Below are positions 17,395 through 25,815 of a stretch of 55,124 bases of DNA, piece after piece. The stretch covers positions 1 through 55,124 of the forward strand of contig JAPPFW010000082.1 in the NCBI GenBank assembly GCA_028821575.1, written 5' to 3'. Below the pieces are notes generated by a model that saw only the letters and a program-made list of their open reading frames with translations, had not been told where the DNA came from and did no database searches. The number at the start of each line of letters is the position of its first letter. The first letter of the stretch is position 1. The stretch is from a bacterium. Lineage in GTDB: Bacteria > Actinomycetota > Acidimicrobiia > Spongiisociales > Spongiisociaceae. A program made the translations under genes and the position numbers.

Positions 17395-18270
17395 ATGCGA
17401 TTCATCTACTCACTCATCCGGTTCGTACCGGACCCCGCTAGGGGCGAGTTCGTCAATGTTGGCGCAATCGTGGGAAGCGAGCTTTCGTCCGAATGGCAAC
17501 TCCGACAAGTTTCTAACCCCGCCCGTGCCCGGGCCTTGGACGACGAGCGCTCACTCGACGTGGTGTGGGCATTCTGCAACCGGGTCGGTACTGATATAGA
17601 CCGTTTCGATGAGTCGCTTTACAGTCTGTTCGACCCCGAAGTGGAGTTGTCGGAGGACTGGCTTGAGAACCTTCATACCCAGCACCGCAATATCGTCCAA
17701 CTCAGTCCACCGACACCCATGGTTGCCAACAGCGCTGACGAGGCACTGGACCGTCTGTTCAGTCAAATGATCCTCGACCCCACTCGTCATCGGTCGAGCA
17801 CCGTTACCAAACATGGAGTGCTGGCCGCCATGCGCAGAGCGTACGGGAGTTGCGGCCTAGGCAAGAACCGCGGCTTCGTCGAGCGCGCTCGGTTGTCCAC
17901 ATCGGACCACTCGATTCCCGTCGACTTTGCGGTTGTGAACGGTGAGGCACTGCAACTCGTCCAGACCTGGTCTTTTCAATCCGTTGACCAGCAGGCCCTC
18001 GCCCAGCAAGTGCGTTCGTGGGGATGGGTGGTGCATCGGACCCGGAACCAGGGCGGTCGACTGGACGCAAACGGGGTAGAAGGATGTGAGGTCGACCCGG
18101 ATGTCGCGATTGTGGCGGTATACGTTCCTCCAGCAACTGACGGAAGCTCTGGCGCCTACCGGGGTGCATTGGACGTATTCAAAGAGACAGAAATCGAACA
18201 CCGGTCTATCGATCAGGTTAAGGACGTAGCCGAAGAGGCCCGCCGCCTACTTGCCGAGGCTTCCGCATAG
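17395..18270 (+). CDS. DUF3037 protein
   Basis: The 291-residue product opens with MRFIYSLIRFVPDPARGEFVNVGAIV, the signature start of DUF3037 ('YxLxRxVPxxxRGExVNVGVI'). A helical middle follows, then a domain with FAVVNGEALQLVQTWSFQ (beta strands) near 180. ATG 17395 has GGAGG 7 bases upstream; a GTG at 17392 is adjacent. It is tightly coupled to the HipA-like gene before it. Such pairs recur widely, but the activity of DUF3037 is not known to me. Probably cytosolic. Confidence 0.85.
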   Translation: MRFIYSLIRFVPDPARGEFVNVGAIVGSELSSEWQLRQVSNPARARALDDERSLDVVWAFCNRVGTDIDRFDESLYSLFDPEVELSEDWLENLHTQHRNIVQLSPPTPMVANSADEALDRLFSQMILDPTRHRSSTVTKHGVLAAMRRAYGSCGLGKNRGFVERARLSTSDHSIPVDFAVVNGEALQLVQTWSFQSVDQQALAQQVRSWGWVVHRTRNQGGRLDANGVEGCEVDPDVAIVAVYVPPATDGSSGAYRGALDVFKETEIEHRSIDQVKDVAEEARRLLAEASA

Positions 18271-18366
18271 CAACTACGAGATCGTGCCAGCTGACCATAG
18301 GCCAGGGTCGATCGGGGAGGGCGTGGAAGTACCATCTCCCCGTGGTGCACAGGTGAAGGGGCGGAC

Positions 18367-19935
18367 ATGCTCGATTGGTTGCTGGCCGGCGGTACGGTGG
18401 TCGACGGGACCGGGAGTCCCGGCTTCCGGGCCGATGTGGGTCTGGAAGGGGACCGGATCGCGGCCGTCGGGTCGGTAGACGGCTCCGAAGCACGGCGGAC
18501 CGTGGACGTGAGCGGTTGCGTCGTGAGCCCCGGGTTCATCGACGTCCATTCCCATTCCGAGTTCTCCCTCCTGAGAGGGGTCGACGTCGACGCCCGCCTC
18601 CGGCAGGGGATCACCACCGACCTGCTGTCGCCGGACGGGTTCGCCTACGCACCCCTGTCACCGGACCGCCTCGCCGAGATGGAGGCCTACCTCGAGGTGT
18701 TTAACGGGGCGCCCGAGGAGGGCTGGGAGTGGTCGGGCAATGCGGAGTACCTGGCGATGTTCGACGGCCGGGTCGGCATCAACGTCGTGCCCCAGGTGGG
18801 TTTCAACGCGGTGCGGGCGGAGGCGGTCGGTTGGGATCCCCGCCCTGCCGAGCCGGCCGAACTCGACCGCATGCGGGAGCTCACCCGCCTGGGCATGGAG
18901 GAGGGCGCCCCGGGCATCCAGGTGGGTCTCGACTACTTCCCGTCCGGGCATGCCACCACCGAGGAGTTGATCGCCGTCGCCGGTGTGGTCGCCGAGTACG
19001 GAGGGGTCTACACGTCCCACGTCCGAGGTATCAGGGGCGACACCGAGGGCGGAGTCAAGGAGGCTCTGGTGGTCGGGCGAGAGACCGGTGTGGCGGTCCA
19101 CATATCGCACCTGTTCGGCTCCGACGAGCTCTACCAGCTGCTAACCGACGCCCGCGACGAGGGTGTCGACGTCACCTTCGACGCCTACCCCTACATGGCC
19201 GCCAGCAGCCACCTGGCCTTCTGCCTCCCCAGGTGGGTCGACCGGGGCCCGCCCGCCACCGTCGTGGAGATGCTGGGCGATGCGACGGTCCGATCCCGGC
19301 TGGCGACCCACATCGACGAGTTCTTCGAGGCCTACGTGGACCGTCCCGAGAACGCCTTCTTCTCGTCCCTCCCGCCCGGTCCCTACCAGCACCTGGAAGG
19401 GCGGCCGCTGACCGACGCGCTCGGGCTGGCCGGGGACACGCTGGCTGAAGCGGTCTGCACCCTGCTGGCCGAGTGCCGGATGCGGGTGCTGATGGTGTAC
19501 CGGTGGTACGACGAGGCCAAGCTGCGGCGGGCCATGACCCACCCGCTCGGGATGGTCGGCTCCGACGGCCTGTTCCGTGGCAGCTACCCCCACCCGCGGG
19601 GCTTCGGCGCCCACGCCCGCGTGCTGGCCCACCTGGTACGCGAGAAGGGCTGGCTCGAGTTGCCCGACGCCATCCGGCGCATGACGTCCATGCCCTCCGA
19701 ACGCTACGGCCTGGCCGACCGGGGAGTGATCCGCACCGGGGCGGCTGCCGACGTTGCCGTGTTCGACCCGGACCGCATCCAGGACCGGGCCACCTTCGAG
19801 AATCCCCGCAATCGGGCGGTGGGCATGGACTACGTCTTCGTCAATGGGCGTCCCGCCATCGAAGCAGGCCACGTGGTGGAGACCACGGCGGGCCGGGTTC
19901 TGGGCGCCCGGGTACCTGGCCGAACCTATTCTTAG
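18367..19935 (+). CDS. N-acyl-D-amino-acid deacylase / D-aminoacylase-family amidohydrolase
   Basis: The 522-residue product shows the D-aminoacylase pattern: LLAGGTVVDGTGSPGFRADV, VVSPGFIDVHSHSEF (about 55-70, HxH metal motif), TSHVRG with metal His (about 218), VHISHLFGSDE, MVGSDGLF (catalytic Asp, about 398), HPRGFGAHARVL and the C-terminal GVIRTGAAADVAVFDPDRI. The family removes acyl groups from N-acyl-D-amino acids in the cytosol. Together with the PLP D-amino-acid enzyme at 30.9 kb and the amidases at 32-34 kb it points to use of D-amino-acid or N-acylated peptide material. ATG 18367 follows GAAGGGGCGG. Confidence 0.9.
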   Translation: MLDWLLAGGTVVDGTGSPGFRADVGLEGDRIAAVGSVDGSEARRTVDVSGCVVSPGFIDVHSHSEFSLLRGVDVDARLRQGITTDLLSPDGFAYAPLSPDRLAEMEAYLEVFNGAPEEGWEWSGNAEYLAMFDGRVGINVVPQVGFNAVRAEAVGWDPRPAEPAELDRMRELTRLGMEEGAPGIQVGLDYFPSGHATTEELIAVAGVVAEYGGVYTSHVRGIRGDTEGGVKEALVVGRETGVAVHISHLFGSDELYQLLTDARDEGVDVTFDAYPYMAASSHLAFCLPRWVDRGPPATVVEMLGDATVRSRLATHIDEFFEAYVDRPENAFFSSLPPGPYQHLEGRPLTDALGLAGDTLAEAVCTLLAECRMRVLMVYRWYDEAKLRRAMTHPLGMVGSDGLFRGSYPHPRGFGAHARVLAHLVREKGWLELPDAIRRMTSMPSERYGLADRGVIRTGAAADVAVFDPDRIQDRATFENPRNRAVGMDYVFVNGRPAIEAGHVVETTAGRVLGARVPGRTYS

Positions 19936-20163
19936 TCGTTCCCCCGCTGGTGACCTCGCCAAGGATCACCTCAACCTGACCGGGGATAACAGGTCATTGC
20001 GCTGGTTGGCTCCGCCCCCCGGATGTTGGGTTGCGGGTGATGGCCTCCGCCTTTCAGTACCCGATGCGTTCGTTCGGCCGAGAGCATGTGACTAGCCGGA
20101 AGATCAGATCAATGGACTCAGCCATGAGGAGGCAGGTCCCTTCGCTCCACGACTCGGCACGTA

Positions 20164-20325
20164 TCACTTCTGACGGGACGAGCTATTCGATTTGGAACTC
20201 TTAGGTGGTTTGGCAGATCCAGGTCCGGGACCTTTCGGTAACTTCGACACCGAGATTGACTTGTTTGTCGTGTATCCGTCGCGCGCCTGTCTTACCGTTC
20301 GCGTCCTGCGCCGTTTGCTTTTCAT
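20164..20325 (-). CDS. Tiny very basic protein coupled to DUF6338
   Basis: The 53-residue product starts MKSKRRRTRTVRQARDGY, then KLPKGPGPGSAKPPKSSKS to the end; about a third of residues are Lys/Arg and the tail is low-complexity. Its ATG overlaps the TGA of the preceding DUF6338 gene (ATGA), so it is translationally coupled. No known domain. A tiny basic Pro/Lys-rich protein also accompanies the second DUF6338-like gene at 51.7 kb, so it may bind nucleic acid or the acidic face of the partner. Speculative. Confidence 0.6.
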   Translation of the reverse strand: MKSKRRRTRTVRQARDGYTTNKSISVSKLPKGPGPGSAKPPKSSKSNSSSRQK

Positions 20326-20974
20326 GAGTCTTCTTCCTCCGACGCCGCTTCCGTGAACTCTAGATACTCGATCTCTTCCCATCTTACGAGGATTCCCGAA
20401 TTCTGTATCTTTGGATGACCTTCACCATTGGTGAGTATCTCTCCGGTGTCAGGGTCGAGGTGAAGGGTCGCGGCCAGATAGAGATCCTGCGGTTCCGGGT
20501 ATCCCGAAGCATACGGTCGGCGCCCGTCGACCTCGCCGAAAACGCCGCCTATCCAAATACCAGACTTCAGCTTGCAGCGAACCCCCCTGCGGGTCGGTCT
20601 TGGAACAGATGATCCCAAGCGCGGGGTGTCCCGTCGCTCCCGCCTACATGCCGAGCCCACGACCAGTTTTTCTTCCACCCGAACCCCAGCAGGCCACCCG
20701 CGACCAAGGGCACGATCGTGTACAGGATTGGGACAGTCCAGAACCACGGGGGTAGGTTTTGCCGGTTGGCAAGACTGTCCCAATAGTTCGCATAGATCCA
20801 GTAGAGGGGCCAGGCGGTCATTGACAACAAGACAGCCGACCCGCCCACGAACCTCAGGGCACGGTCCTGCAATCCGATTCCGAACCGACCTGCCCATCGC
20901 TCGAAACTCCAGACAAACAGAGCACCCGGAAGAAGGGCTACGAGAACAAGAGTGGCTGCCCCCAAACCTGTCAT
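20322..20974 (-). pseudogene. DUF6338 membrane protein with a one-base frameshift
   Basis: The frame from ATG 20974 encodes helices (LVALLPGALFVWSFERWAG; VLLSMTAWPLYWIY; WFWTVPILYTIVPLVAGGLL) and PRAWDHLFQDRPAG, then runs out of frame. The family continues in the next frame as VRCKLKSGIWIGGVFG, SGYPEPQDLYLAATLHLD and GILVRWEEIEYLEF. The shift falls in a run of six G at about 20584-20589; seven would restore one 217-residue protein. Motifs match DUF6338 (PRAWDHxF...G-W-GG...YPEPxDLYL). It may be a sequencing slip, a real mutation or a phase-variable tract. It is divergent from the ABC importer operon, with an AT-rich spacer. Confidence 0.75.
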
Positions 20975-21301
20975 ATCCTGTTACCTCATGGTGTATATTT
21001 GAACATCCTATTATCCTAGTAGTTCAACAGAGTTATGTACGATGCCATCCTGTGCAATGAATTAGGCATGATCCTCCGAGTCTCTCCCTGGACTGGACTA
21101 CGTCCGGGCATCTCCGGGTCGCTCCACGTATCGGTAGCATTCCGAGCCGGTTCAGGTTTGGCGGTCCCTACGCCCCCACCCATCCGTCGGTCACCATGGA
21201 TTCGGACGACGACTCGAACTTTTCCTTGTGTAGCGGGGACCGGCTGACACGCCTGGCAGTAGTCTGTCTTGAGACATGCCGGGTACAGAGGGAGGTCACT
21301 T
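20975..21301. other. Divergent AT-richer intergenic spacer
   Basis: The 327 bases lie between the DUF6338 gene and the ABC binding-protein gene. The part nearest the DUF6338 gene (about 20990-21035) is markedly AT-rich (for example ATCCTATTATCC, TATATTTGAAC) and is the best place for promoters in either direction, but I cannot fix a -35/-10 pair. No open frame in it looks real. Confidence 0.4.
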
Positions 21302-22633
21302 GTGAGCAGTATGCGTGTTTTGACCGGCCGTCCGATGAGCCGTCGGGCCTTCATACAAAGGACTGCGGCAGCCGGGGTTGGGCTCAGCGCCCTAGGTGCG
21401 CTCATGGCCTCCTGCGCCGACGACGACGGGCCGGATCGACCCCTCACACCGGCCTTCTACGACTGGATCCTGTCCCTGTTCCCGACCCAGGCGGTTAGCG
21501 ACAGTTGGGACCAGGAAGTCAACGTGCAGACCGCACCCGTCGAGGGCTTCGGTATCGAGCGTTTCGTGGCTGAGGGCGAAGAAGGGGAGAGTACCTGGGA
21601 CATCTACGTCGGGATGACCCCCTTCGTGGAGATGGCTGCTCTTATCGACGCCGGTGTCATCGAGCCGTGGGATCCCTACCTAGCCGACGGCGTGGCCGAC
21701 ACGTGGGTTCCCTCGGTCAGGGCGGAGGCCACCTACGACGGCCAGATATACAGCCATCCCTTCGACAGCAGTATCGTGGCGGCCGGCTGGCACGGAGGTC
21801 TGGTGGCGGCGGCGGGGCTCGATCCCGACCACGCCCCGCCGACCTGGGACGAATGGATCGCCTCGGCCCGCCAGGTGATGGACAGCGGGGCGGCTCCGTT
21901 CGGCGCCACGTTCGACGCCAACGGTTGGCGTTCGCTGGCCCCGATCGCCCACTCCATCGACATAAACGTGTACACCGACGAAGGCCGCTTCGACTTCACC
22001 CACGACGCGGTGATCGAGGCTCTCGAGATCATGAGGCGGCTGATGGAGGTGTCGAACCCGGACGTGCTCGGCCAGGGCGCCACAGACGCGGGAGCCAACG
22101 TCACCCCGGACGAGGGTGCCTTCGCCGGTGAGAAGGCCGCCTACTACTTCAAGCACGCCTTCGGGCCGATCAACATGTCGTCGAAGTGGGCGGACCCCAG
22201 CCACCTGCGCCTCGGGGCCATCCCGACCGTGCCGGGCGGTTCGGGCGGAACCGTGTTCTGGTCGACCGGCGCGGGTCTGTTCACCTACGGCGGTAACAAG
22301 GAGCAGGCAGCCGAATACATGCACTACCTCACCTCCCACGAGGACATCCACCGGGCCGATGTCGGTAACCAGGGTGGGGTGGTAGGCCAGCTCCAGCCTT
22401 ACCAGACGATCTGGAACGAGTGGCGAGCGAATCCACCGTCCTGGCTGGCGAGTTGGGCGTTCGCGCTGCAGGACCAACTGGGTAGGGCTAGCGCGATCCA
22501 CACGCATGTGGCCGGAGTCACCCAATTCCAGATCGGTCGGCCACACTGGGAGACGTACCTGACGGGCGAGGTGTCGACCGCCCGCGAGGCACTGCAGGCC
22601 GCCAAGGACGCAGTGCTGGCCGAGACGGCCTAG
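21302..22633 (+). CDS. ABC importer solute-binding lipoprotein (family 1, sugar type), Tat signal
   Basis: The 443-residue product has the twin-arginine motif SRRAFIQR followed by a hydrophobic stretch and lipobox LMASC, hence a Tat-exported lipoprotein. The mature part shows the SBP family 1 layout (FVAEGEEGESTWDIYVGMT; AEATYDGQIYSHPFDSS; PPTWDEWIASAR; FAGEKAAYYFKHA; GAGLFTYGGNKEQAAEYMHYL). GTG 21302 chosen for GGGAGG 7 bases upstream. It captures an oligosaccharide-like ligand for the two permeases downstream; no ATPase gene is in the cluster, so a shared MsmK-type ATPase is likely. A MITE begins directly after its stop codon. Confidence 0.88.
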   Translation: MSSMRVLTGRPMSRRAFIQRTAAAGVGLSALGALMASCADDDGPDRPLTPAFYDWILSLFPTQAVSDSWDQEVNVQTAPVEGFGIERFVAEGEEGESTWDIYVGMTPFVEMAALIDAGVIEPWDPYLADGVADTWVPSVRAEATYDGQIYSHPFDSSIVAAGWHGGLVAAAGLDPDHAPPTWDEWIASARQVMDSGAAPFGATFDANGWRSLAPIAHSIDINVYTDEGRFDFTHDAVIEALEIMRRLMEVSNPDVLGQGATDAGANVTPDEGAFAGEKAAYYFKHAFGPINMSSKWADPSHLRLGAIPTVPGGSGGTVFWSTGAGLFTYGGNKEQAAEYMHYLTSHEDIHRADVGNQGGVVGQLQPYQTIWNEWRANPPSWLASWAFALQDQLGRASAIHTHVAGVTQFQIGRPHWETYLTGEVSTAREALQAAKDAVLAETA

Positions 22634-22634
22634 T

Positions 22635-22799
22635 AGTGGTCTGGCCGCGAAGTGATACGCTGCGGCCTGCTTGCGAGCGACGTCCCTCGCTGTGTTCCGC
22701 CTCCTTGATGTACCGCCGTGGGTACGCCTTCGTCGGCGGGCCTTGCGAGGAACGCCGCTGACGGCGCATGCCACACCACAACTCCGCAGCCAGACCACT
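22635..22799. mobile_element. MITE-like element A (165 bp), copy 1
   Basis: Perfect 11-base terminal inverted repeats AGTGGTCTGGC / GCCAGACCACT bound 165 bases that contain no gene. The whole element matches, in opposite orientation and at about 85 percent by eye, the 165 bases at 24760-24924. It lies between the stop of the binding-protein gene and the coding part of the first permease, and its right end overlaps the annotated N-terminus of that permease. Confidence 0.85.
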
Positions 22800-23781
22800 G
22801 GGTCCGTCTGCTCACAGGCGGACCACCGTTGAGTTGATCGCCACCGGTCGGGACAGCCTGAAGAGGTTATCCCGGCCCGGGGGGAGACAAGGCGGCAGAC
22901 GGTCCGGGGTCATCCCGTTCCTGGTCCCGGCGCTGATCCTGTTCGGCATCTGGCAGCTATACCCGATGCTGCGCGTGGTAGCGCTGGCCTTCACGGACTA
23001 CGTGGTGATCGGGTCCGCTCGCACGTCGTTCGTGGGGTTCGGCAACTTCGTCGAGGCGTTCGGGGATCCGCTGGTGCGGAGCGGGCTGGCCCGTTCGCTG
23101 GTGTTCACGTTGATCTTCCTCCCGGGAGCGATCATCCTTCCGCTGCTAGCGGCGGTGGCCATGACCCGGGTCCGCTCGACCCGCTTGGCCGCGTTCTACC
23201 GGGTGGTCCTCCTGGTGCCGGCACTGCTGCCCGGGCCCCTGATATTCATAATGTGGCGCTGGTTGTACAGCCCGGCCATCGGGCCAATCAACTATCTGCT
23301 GGTCGACGTGCTGGGGTGGTACACCATCCACACGGTGCCCAACTGGGCCGGGGACCCGATCCTGATCCTCCCGTCAATCGTGGTCATGGAGTGGTGGTGG
23401 GGCATCGGGTACCACACCATCTTCTTCCTGGCTGGCTTGGCGGCCATACCGATGAGCACCCTGGAGTCGGCCCGGGTCGACGGTGCCCACGAGGGAAGGG
23501 TGTTCTGGCACATCCTGCTGCCCGGGCTGAGGCCGATCATCGCCGTGCTGGTGATTCTGCGGCTGGGTTCGGCCTTCGCCGTGATCGAGGAGTTCCTCAT
23601 CTACGGCGGGGTCAACCGGGCCCTGCCCACCTATACGTGGACCGTCTACATGTGGGACACCGCCTTCAAGGTCGGGAAGTGGGAGCAAGGCTACGCCTCG
23701 GCGGTGGGTTTGATCGGTACGCTGTCGGTGCTGGCCCTGATCGTGCTGATGCTGCGGGTGGGAAGGCTGACGCGCTCATGA
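22768..23781 (+). CDS. ABC importer permease, MalF/UgpA type
   Basis: The 337-residue product has six predicted helices (first IPFLVPALILFGIWQLYP) and the EAA loop near the end (AAIPMSTLESARVDGAHEGRVFWHILLPGLRP), the site that docks the ATPase. The frame is open from ATG 22768, but that start lies inside MITE copy 1. The genuine start may be a later codon such as TTG 22834, or the element may have supplied a new N-terminus. Stop overlaps the next permease start (ATGA). Confidence 0.88.
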   Translation: MPHHNSAARPLGPSAHRRTTVELIATGRDSLKRLSRPGGRQGGRRSGVIPFLVPALILFGIWQLYPMLRVVALAFTDYVVIGSARTSFVGFGNFVEAFGDPLVRSGLARSLVFTLIFLPGAIILPLLAAVAMTRVRSTRLAAFYRVVLLVPALLPGPLIFIMWRWLYSPAIGPINYLLVDVLGWYTIHTVPNWAGDPILILPSIVVMEWWWGIGYHTIFFLAGLAAIPMSTLESARVDGAHEGRVFWHILLPGLRPIIAVLVILRLGSAFAVIEEFLIYGGVNRALPTYTWTVYMWDTAFKVGKWEQGYASAVGLIGTLSVLALIVLMLRVGRLTRS

Positions 23782-24647
23782 CGACGACCACGCGGGCGGC
23801 GGGCCGCAGCGACCTGCGGGCCCTCCTCGGCCGGGTGGCTACGCACGGATACCTGGTCCTGCTGGTGCTGTTCGTGGCGCTGCCGCTGCTCTGGGTCCTG
23901 CTGCTGTCGGTCAAGACCCTGCCGGATGCCTACACCAACCAGATCATCCCGCGTTTCGGCCTGACGCTGGAGCACTACTGGCAGACCTGGGGGGCGATCG
24001 CCTCGCTCAGGCGCAACTTCCTCAACAGCGCCATAGTGGCGGTGGGGAGCATCTTCCTGACCGTGGCGGCGGCGAGCCTCGTGGCATACGCGGTCGTGCA
24101 TCTGCGCTTCCGGGCCAAGGCGGTTGTGATCGTGACGGCCTTCGCCGCACTACTGATCCCGGTGCGCGTCTCCGGCATCATCGGGGTGTGGGCGGTCCAA
24201 CGGCAGCTCGACCTGCTGGATTCGGTCCTGGGGCTGATCCCGCCGTATTCGACCTTCGGGCTGGCGGTGGGCTTCTTTATCATGAAGAGCACGTTCGAGC
24301 TGATACCGAAGGAACTGATGGAAGCGGCGGAAGTGGACGGTGCCTCGCCCCTCTGGCGGTTCTGGCACGTGGGGGTTCCGCTGGCCCGCAACGGGCTGAT
24401 AGTCGCCGGCCTGACCCAGTTCATCCTGTCGTGGGGCGACTACCTGCTGGCGGTGACCCTCACCACTTCCCTGGAGTCCCGCACCCTGCCGGTGCTGCTC
24501 GCCACCGCCACGGGAGGGATGGGCGCCTGGAACTGGCCCTCGATCTCGGCGGTGTTCGTGATGGCTTCCCTGCCGGTACTGATCGTGTTCATCCTGGTGT
24601 ACCGAAGGTTCATGCAGGGAGTCCTGGAAGGTGGACTACGGGGATAG
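23778..24647 (+). CDS. ABC importer permease, MalG/UgpE type
   Basis: The 289-residue product has six helices (YLVLLVLFVALPLLWVLLL first), an EAA loop PKELMEAAEVDGASPLWRFWHVGVPLARNG near 180-205, and a final helix IVFILVYRRFMQGVLEGGLRG. ATG 23778 overlaps the TGA of the MalF-type gene, so the two membrane subunits are coupled. They form the heterodimeric channel for the solute bound by the 21302-22633 lipoprotein. Confidence 0.92.
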   Translation: MTTTTRAAGRSDLRALLGRVATHGYLVLLVLFVALPLLWVLLLSVKTLPDAYTNQIIPRFGLTLEHYWQTWGAIASLRRNFLNSAIVAVGSIFLTVAAASLVAYAVVHLRFRAKAVVIVTAFAALLIPVRVSGIIGVWAVQRQLDLLDSVLGLIPPYSTFGLAVGFFIMKSTFELIPKELMEAAEVDGASPLWRFWHVGVPLARNGLIVAGLTQFILSWGDYLLAVTLTTSLESRTLPVLLATATGGMGAWNWPSISAVFVMASLPVLIVFILVYRRFMQGVLEGGLRG

Positions 24648-24758
24648 GAGGATGCTCAAAAAGCCCGTACAAGGGGGTTCGCATGCTGGTCAGCAACCCG
24701 CAGAACAGGGGACTTCCCTGAGTGCGAACCCCGCTGGATCCGTTTTTGAGCACCCTCC
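24647..24758. mobile_element. MITE-like element B (112 bp)
   Basis: Terminal inverted repeats GGAGGATGCTCAAAAA and TTTTTGAGCACCCTCC pair at 15 of 16 positions, and an inner pair GGGGTTCGCA / TGCGAACCCC makes a larger imperfect hairpin. The element starts on the last base of the permease stop codon and ends 1 base before the second copy of element A. It carries no gene; when transcribed it could act as a terminator or processing site. Confidence 0.8.
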
Positions 24759-24759
24759 A

Positions 24760-24924
24760 GGTGGTCTGTCTGTGAAATGGCGGTGTGGCATGCGCCGGCA
24801 GCGGCGTTCCTCGCAAGGCCCGTCGACGAAGGCGTACCCGCAGCGGTACGTCGAGGAGGCGGAACGCAGCGAGGGGCGTCGCTGGCAAGCAGGACGCAGC
24901 GAATCATTTTGCAGACAGACCACT
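24760..24924. mobile_element. MITE-like element A (165 bp), copy 2, inverted
   Basis: Same length as copy 1 and inverted relative to it; terminal repeats GGTGGTCTGTCTG and CAGACAGACCACT. About 15 percent divergence between the copies implies separate, not very recent, insertions. The permease pair is therefore bracketed by inverted copies, giving recombination a way to flip the segment 22.8-24.8 kb. Confidence 0.85.
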
Positions 24925-24944
24925 AGAACGAGGAAGGAAAAGAC

Positions 24945-25811
24945 ATGAATGCACCCGCCGGCCCCAAGATGCTCATCGGCTACGACGTGGAGTCCTGCGC
25001 CATCGGGGAGAGCCTGAGCCGTATCAAGGATCCGGCCAACCAGCTCTACCAGGCGATGGACTCGAGATCGATCGAGGAAGGATGCCGTCGCATCGTGTCG
25101 CTGCACCAGGATCTGGGAGTGTCGGGAACCGTGTTCGCCTGCGGCAAGACGGTGCTCCACTCCCTTCCGACCTTCGAGAAGCTGGTCGACGATGAACTGA
25201 TCGACATCCAGCAGCACACCTACAGCCACGTGCTCTTCAAGGAGGACGTGCAGTTGGGAGCGACCTTCCCGGCTTCTCCCACACCCGCGCTCCAGTTCGA
25301 GGTGCGCATGGCGTCGACGGTGCTGCGCGAGTACCTGGGCATCGAGTGCATCGGGCTGCGCACCCCCCACGGCTATGCCTTCGGCCTTTCGGACCGCCGC
25401 GACCTCCTGGATGTGATCCGGTCCGAAGGCATACGCTTCGTGAGTTCCTGGGGGCGGGACGACGAGGGGAACTCCCCGGCCCCGCTCACCAACCAGCCCC
25501 ACTGGTACGACGAGGGCGGAGTGCTGGAGACGCCGTTCCAGCACTGGATGGACGTGGCGTGGTTCGAGCTGAAGGGCCTGACCGCTCACGACGAGTTCAC
25601 CAAGGTGCTGCGCGAGGCAGTGGACTGGATAGTCGACAACGAGGCGGTCTACGGGACCTGCTTCCACGACTGGGGGTTGCTGCGCTACCAGTCGGAGGAG
25701 TCCGGGTGGCTGCGTGACCTGTTCGAGTACGCGTTGGAAAGCGGGGTGGAGGTGATGAGCTACACGGACTACTACCGTCAGGCCATCGACGAGACGGCTC
25801 GGGGAGGTTGA
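24945..25811 (+). CDS. Polysaccharide deacetylase-family (NodB-fold) protein
   Basis: The 288-residue product has the NodB-type metal site: Asp14 in LIGYDVES and the HxxxH pair 91-95 in QQHTYSHV, with RTPHGYAFG as motif 3 and a terminal HDWGLL strand. It carries no signal peptide, so it acts in the cytosol, in line with deacetylation or amide hydrolysis of an imported sugar or small amide rather than wall polymer. The start ATG 24945 follows GAGGAAGGAAAAG. It is 4 bases upstream of the DapA-family gene, in the importer operon beyond the MITEs. Confidence 0.85.
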   Translation: MNAPAGPKMLIGYDVESCAIGESLSRIKDPANQLYQAMDSRSIEEGCRRIVSLHQDLGVSGTVFACGKTVLHSLPTFEKLVDDELIDIQQHTYSHVLFKEDVQLGATFPASPTPALQFEVRMASTVLREYLGIECIGLRTPHGYAFGLSDRRDLLDVIRSEGIRFVSSWGRDDEGNSPAPLTNQPHWYDEGGVLETPFQHWMDVAWFELKGLTAHDEFTKVLREAVDWIVDNEAVYGTCFHDWGLLRYQSEESGWLRDLFEYALESGVEVMSYTDYYRQAIDETARGG

Positions 25812-25815
25812 CGGG

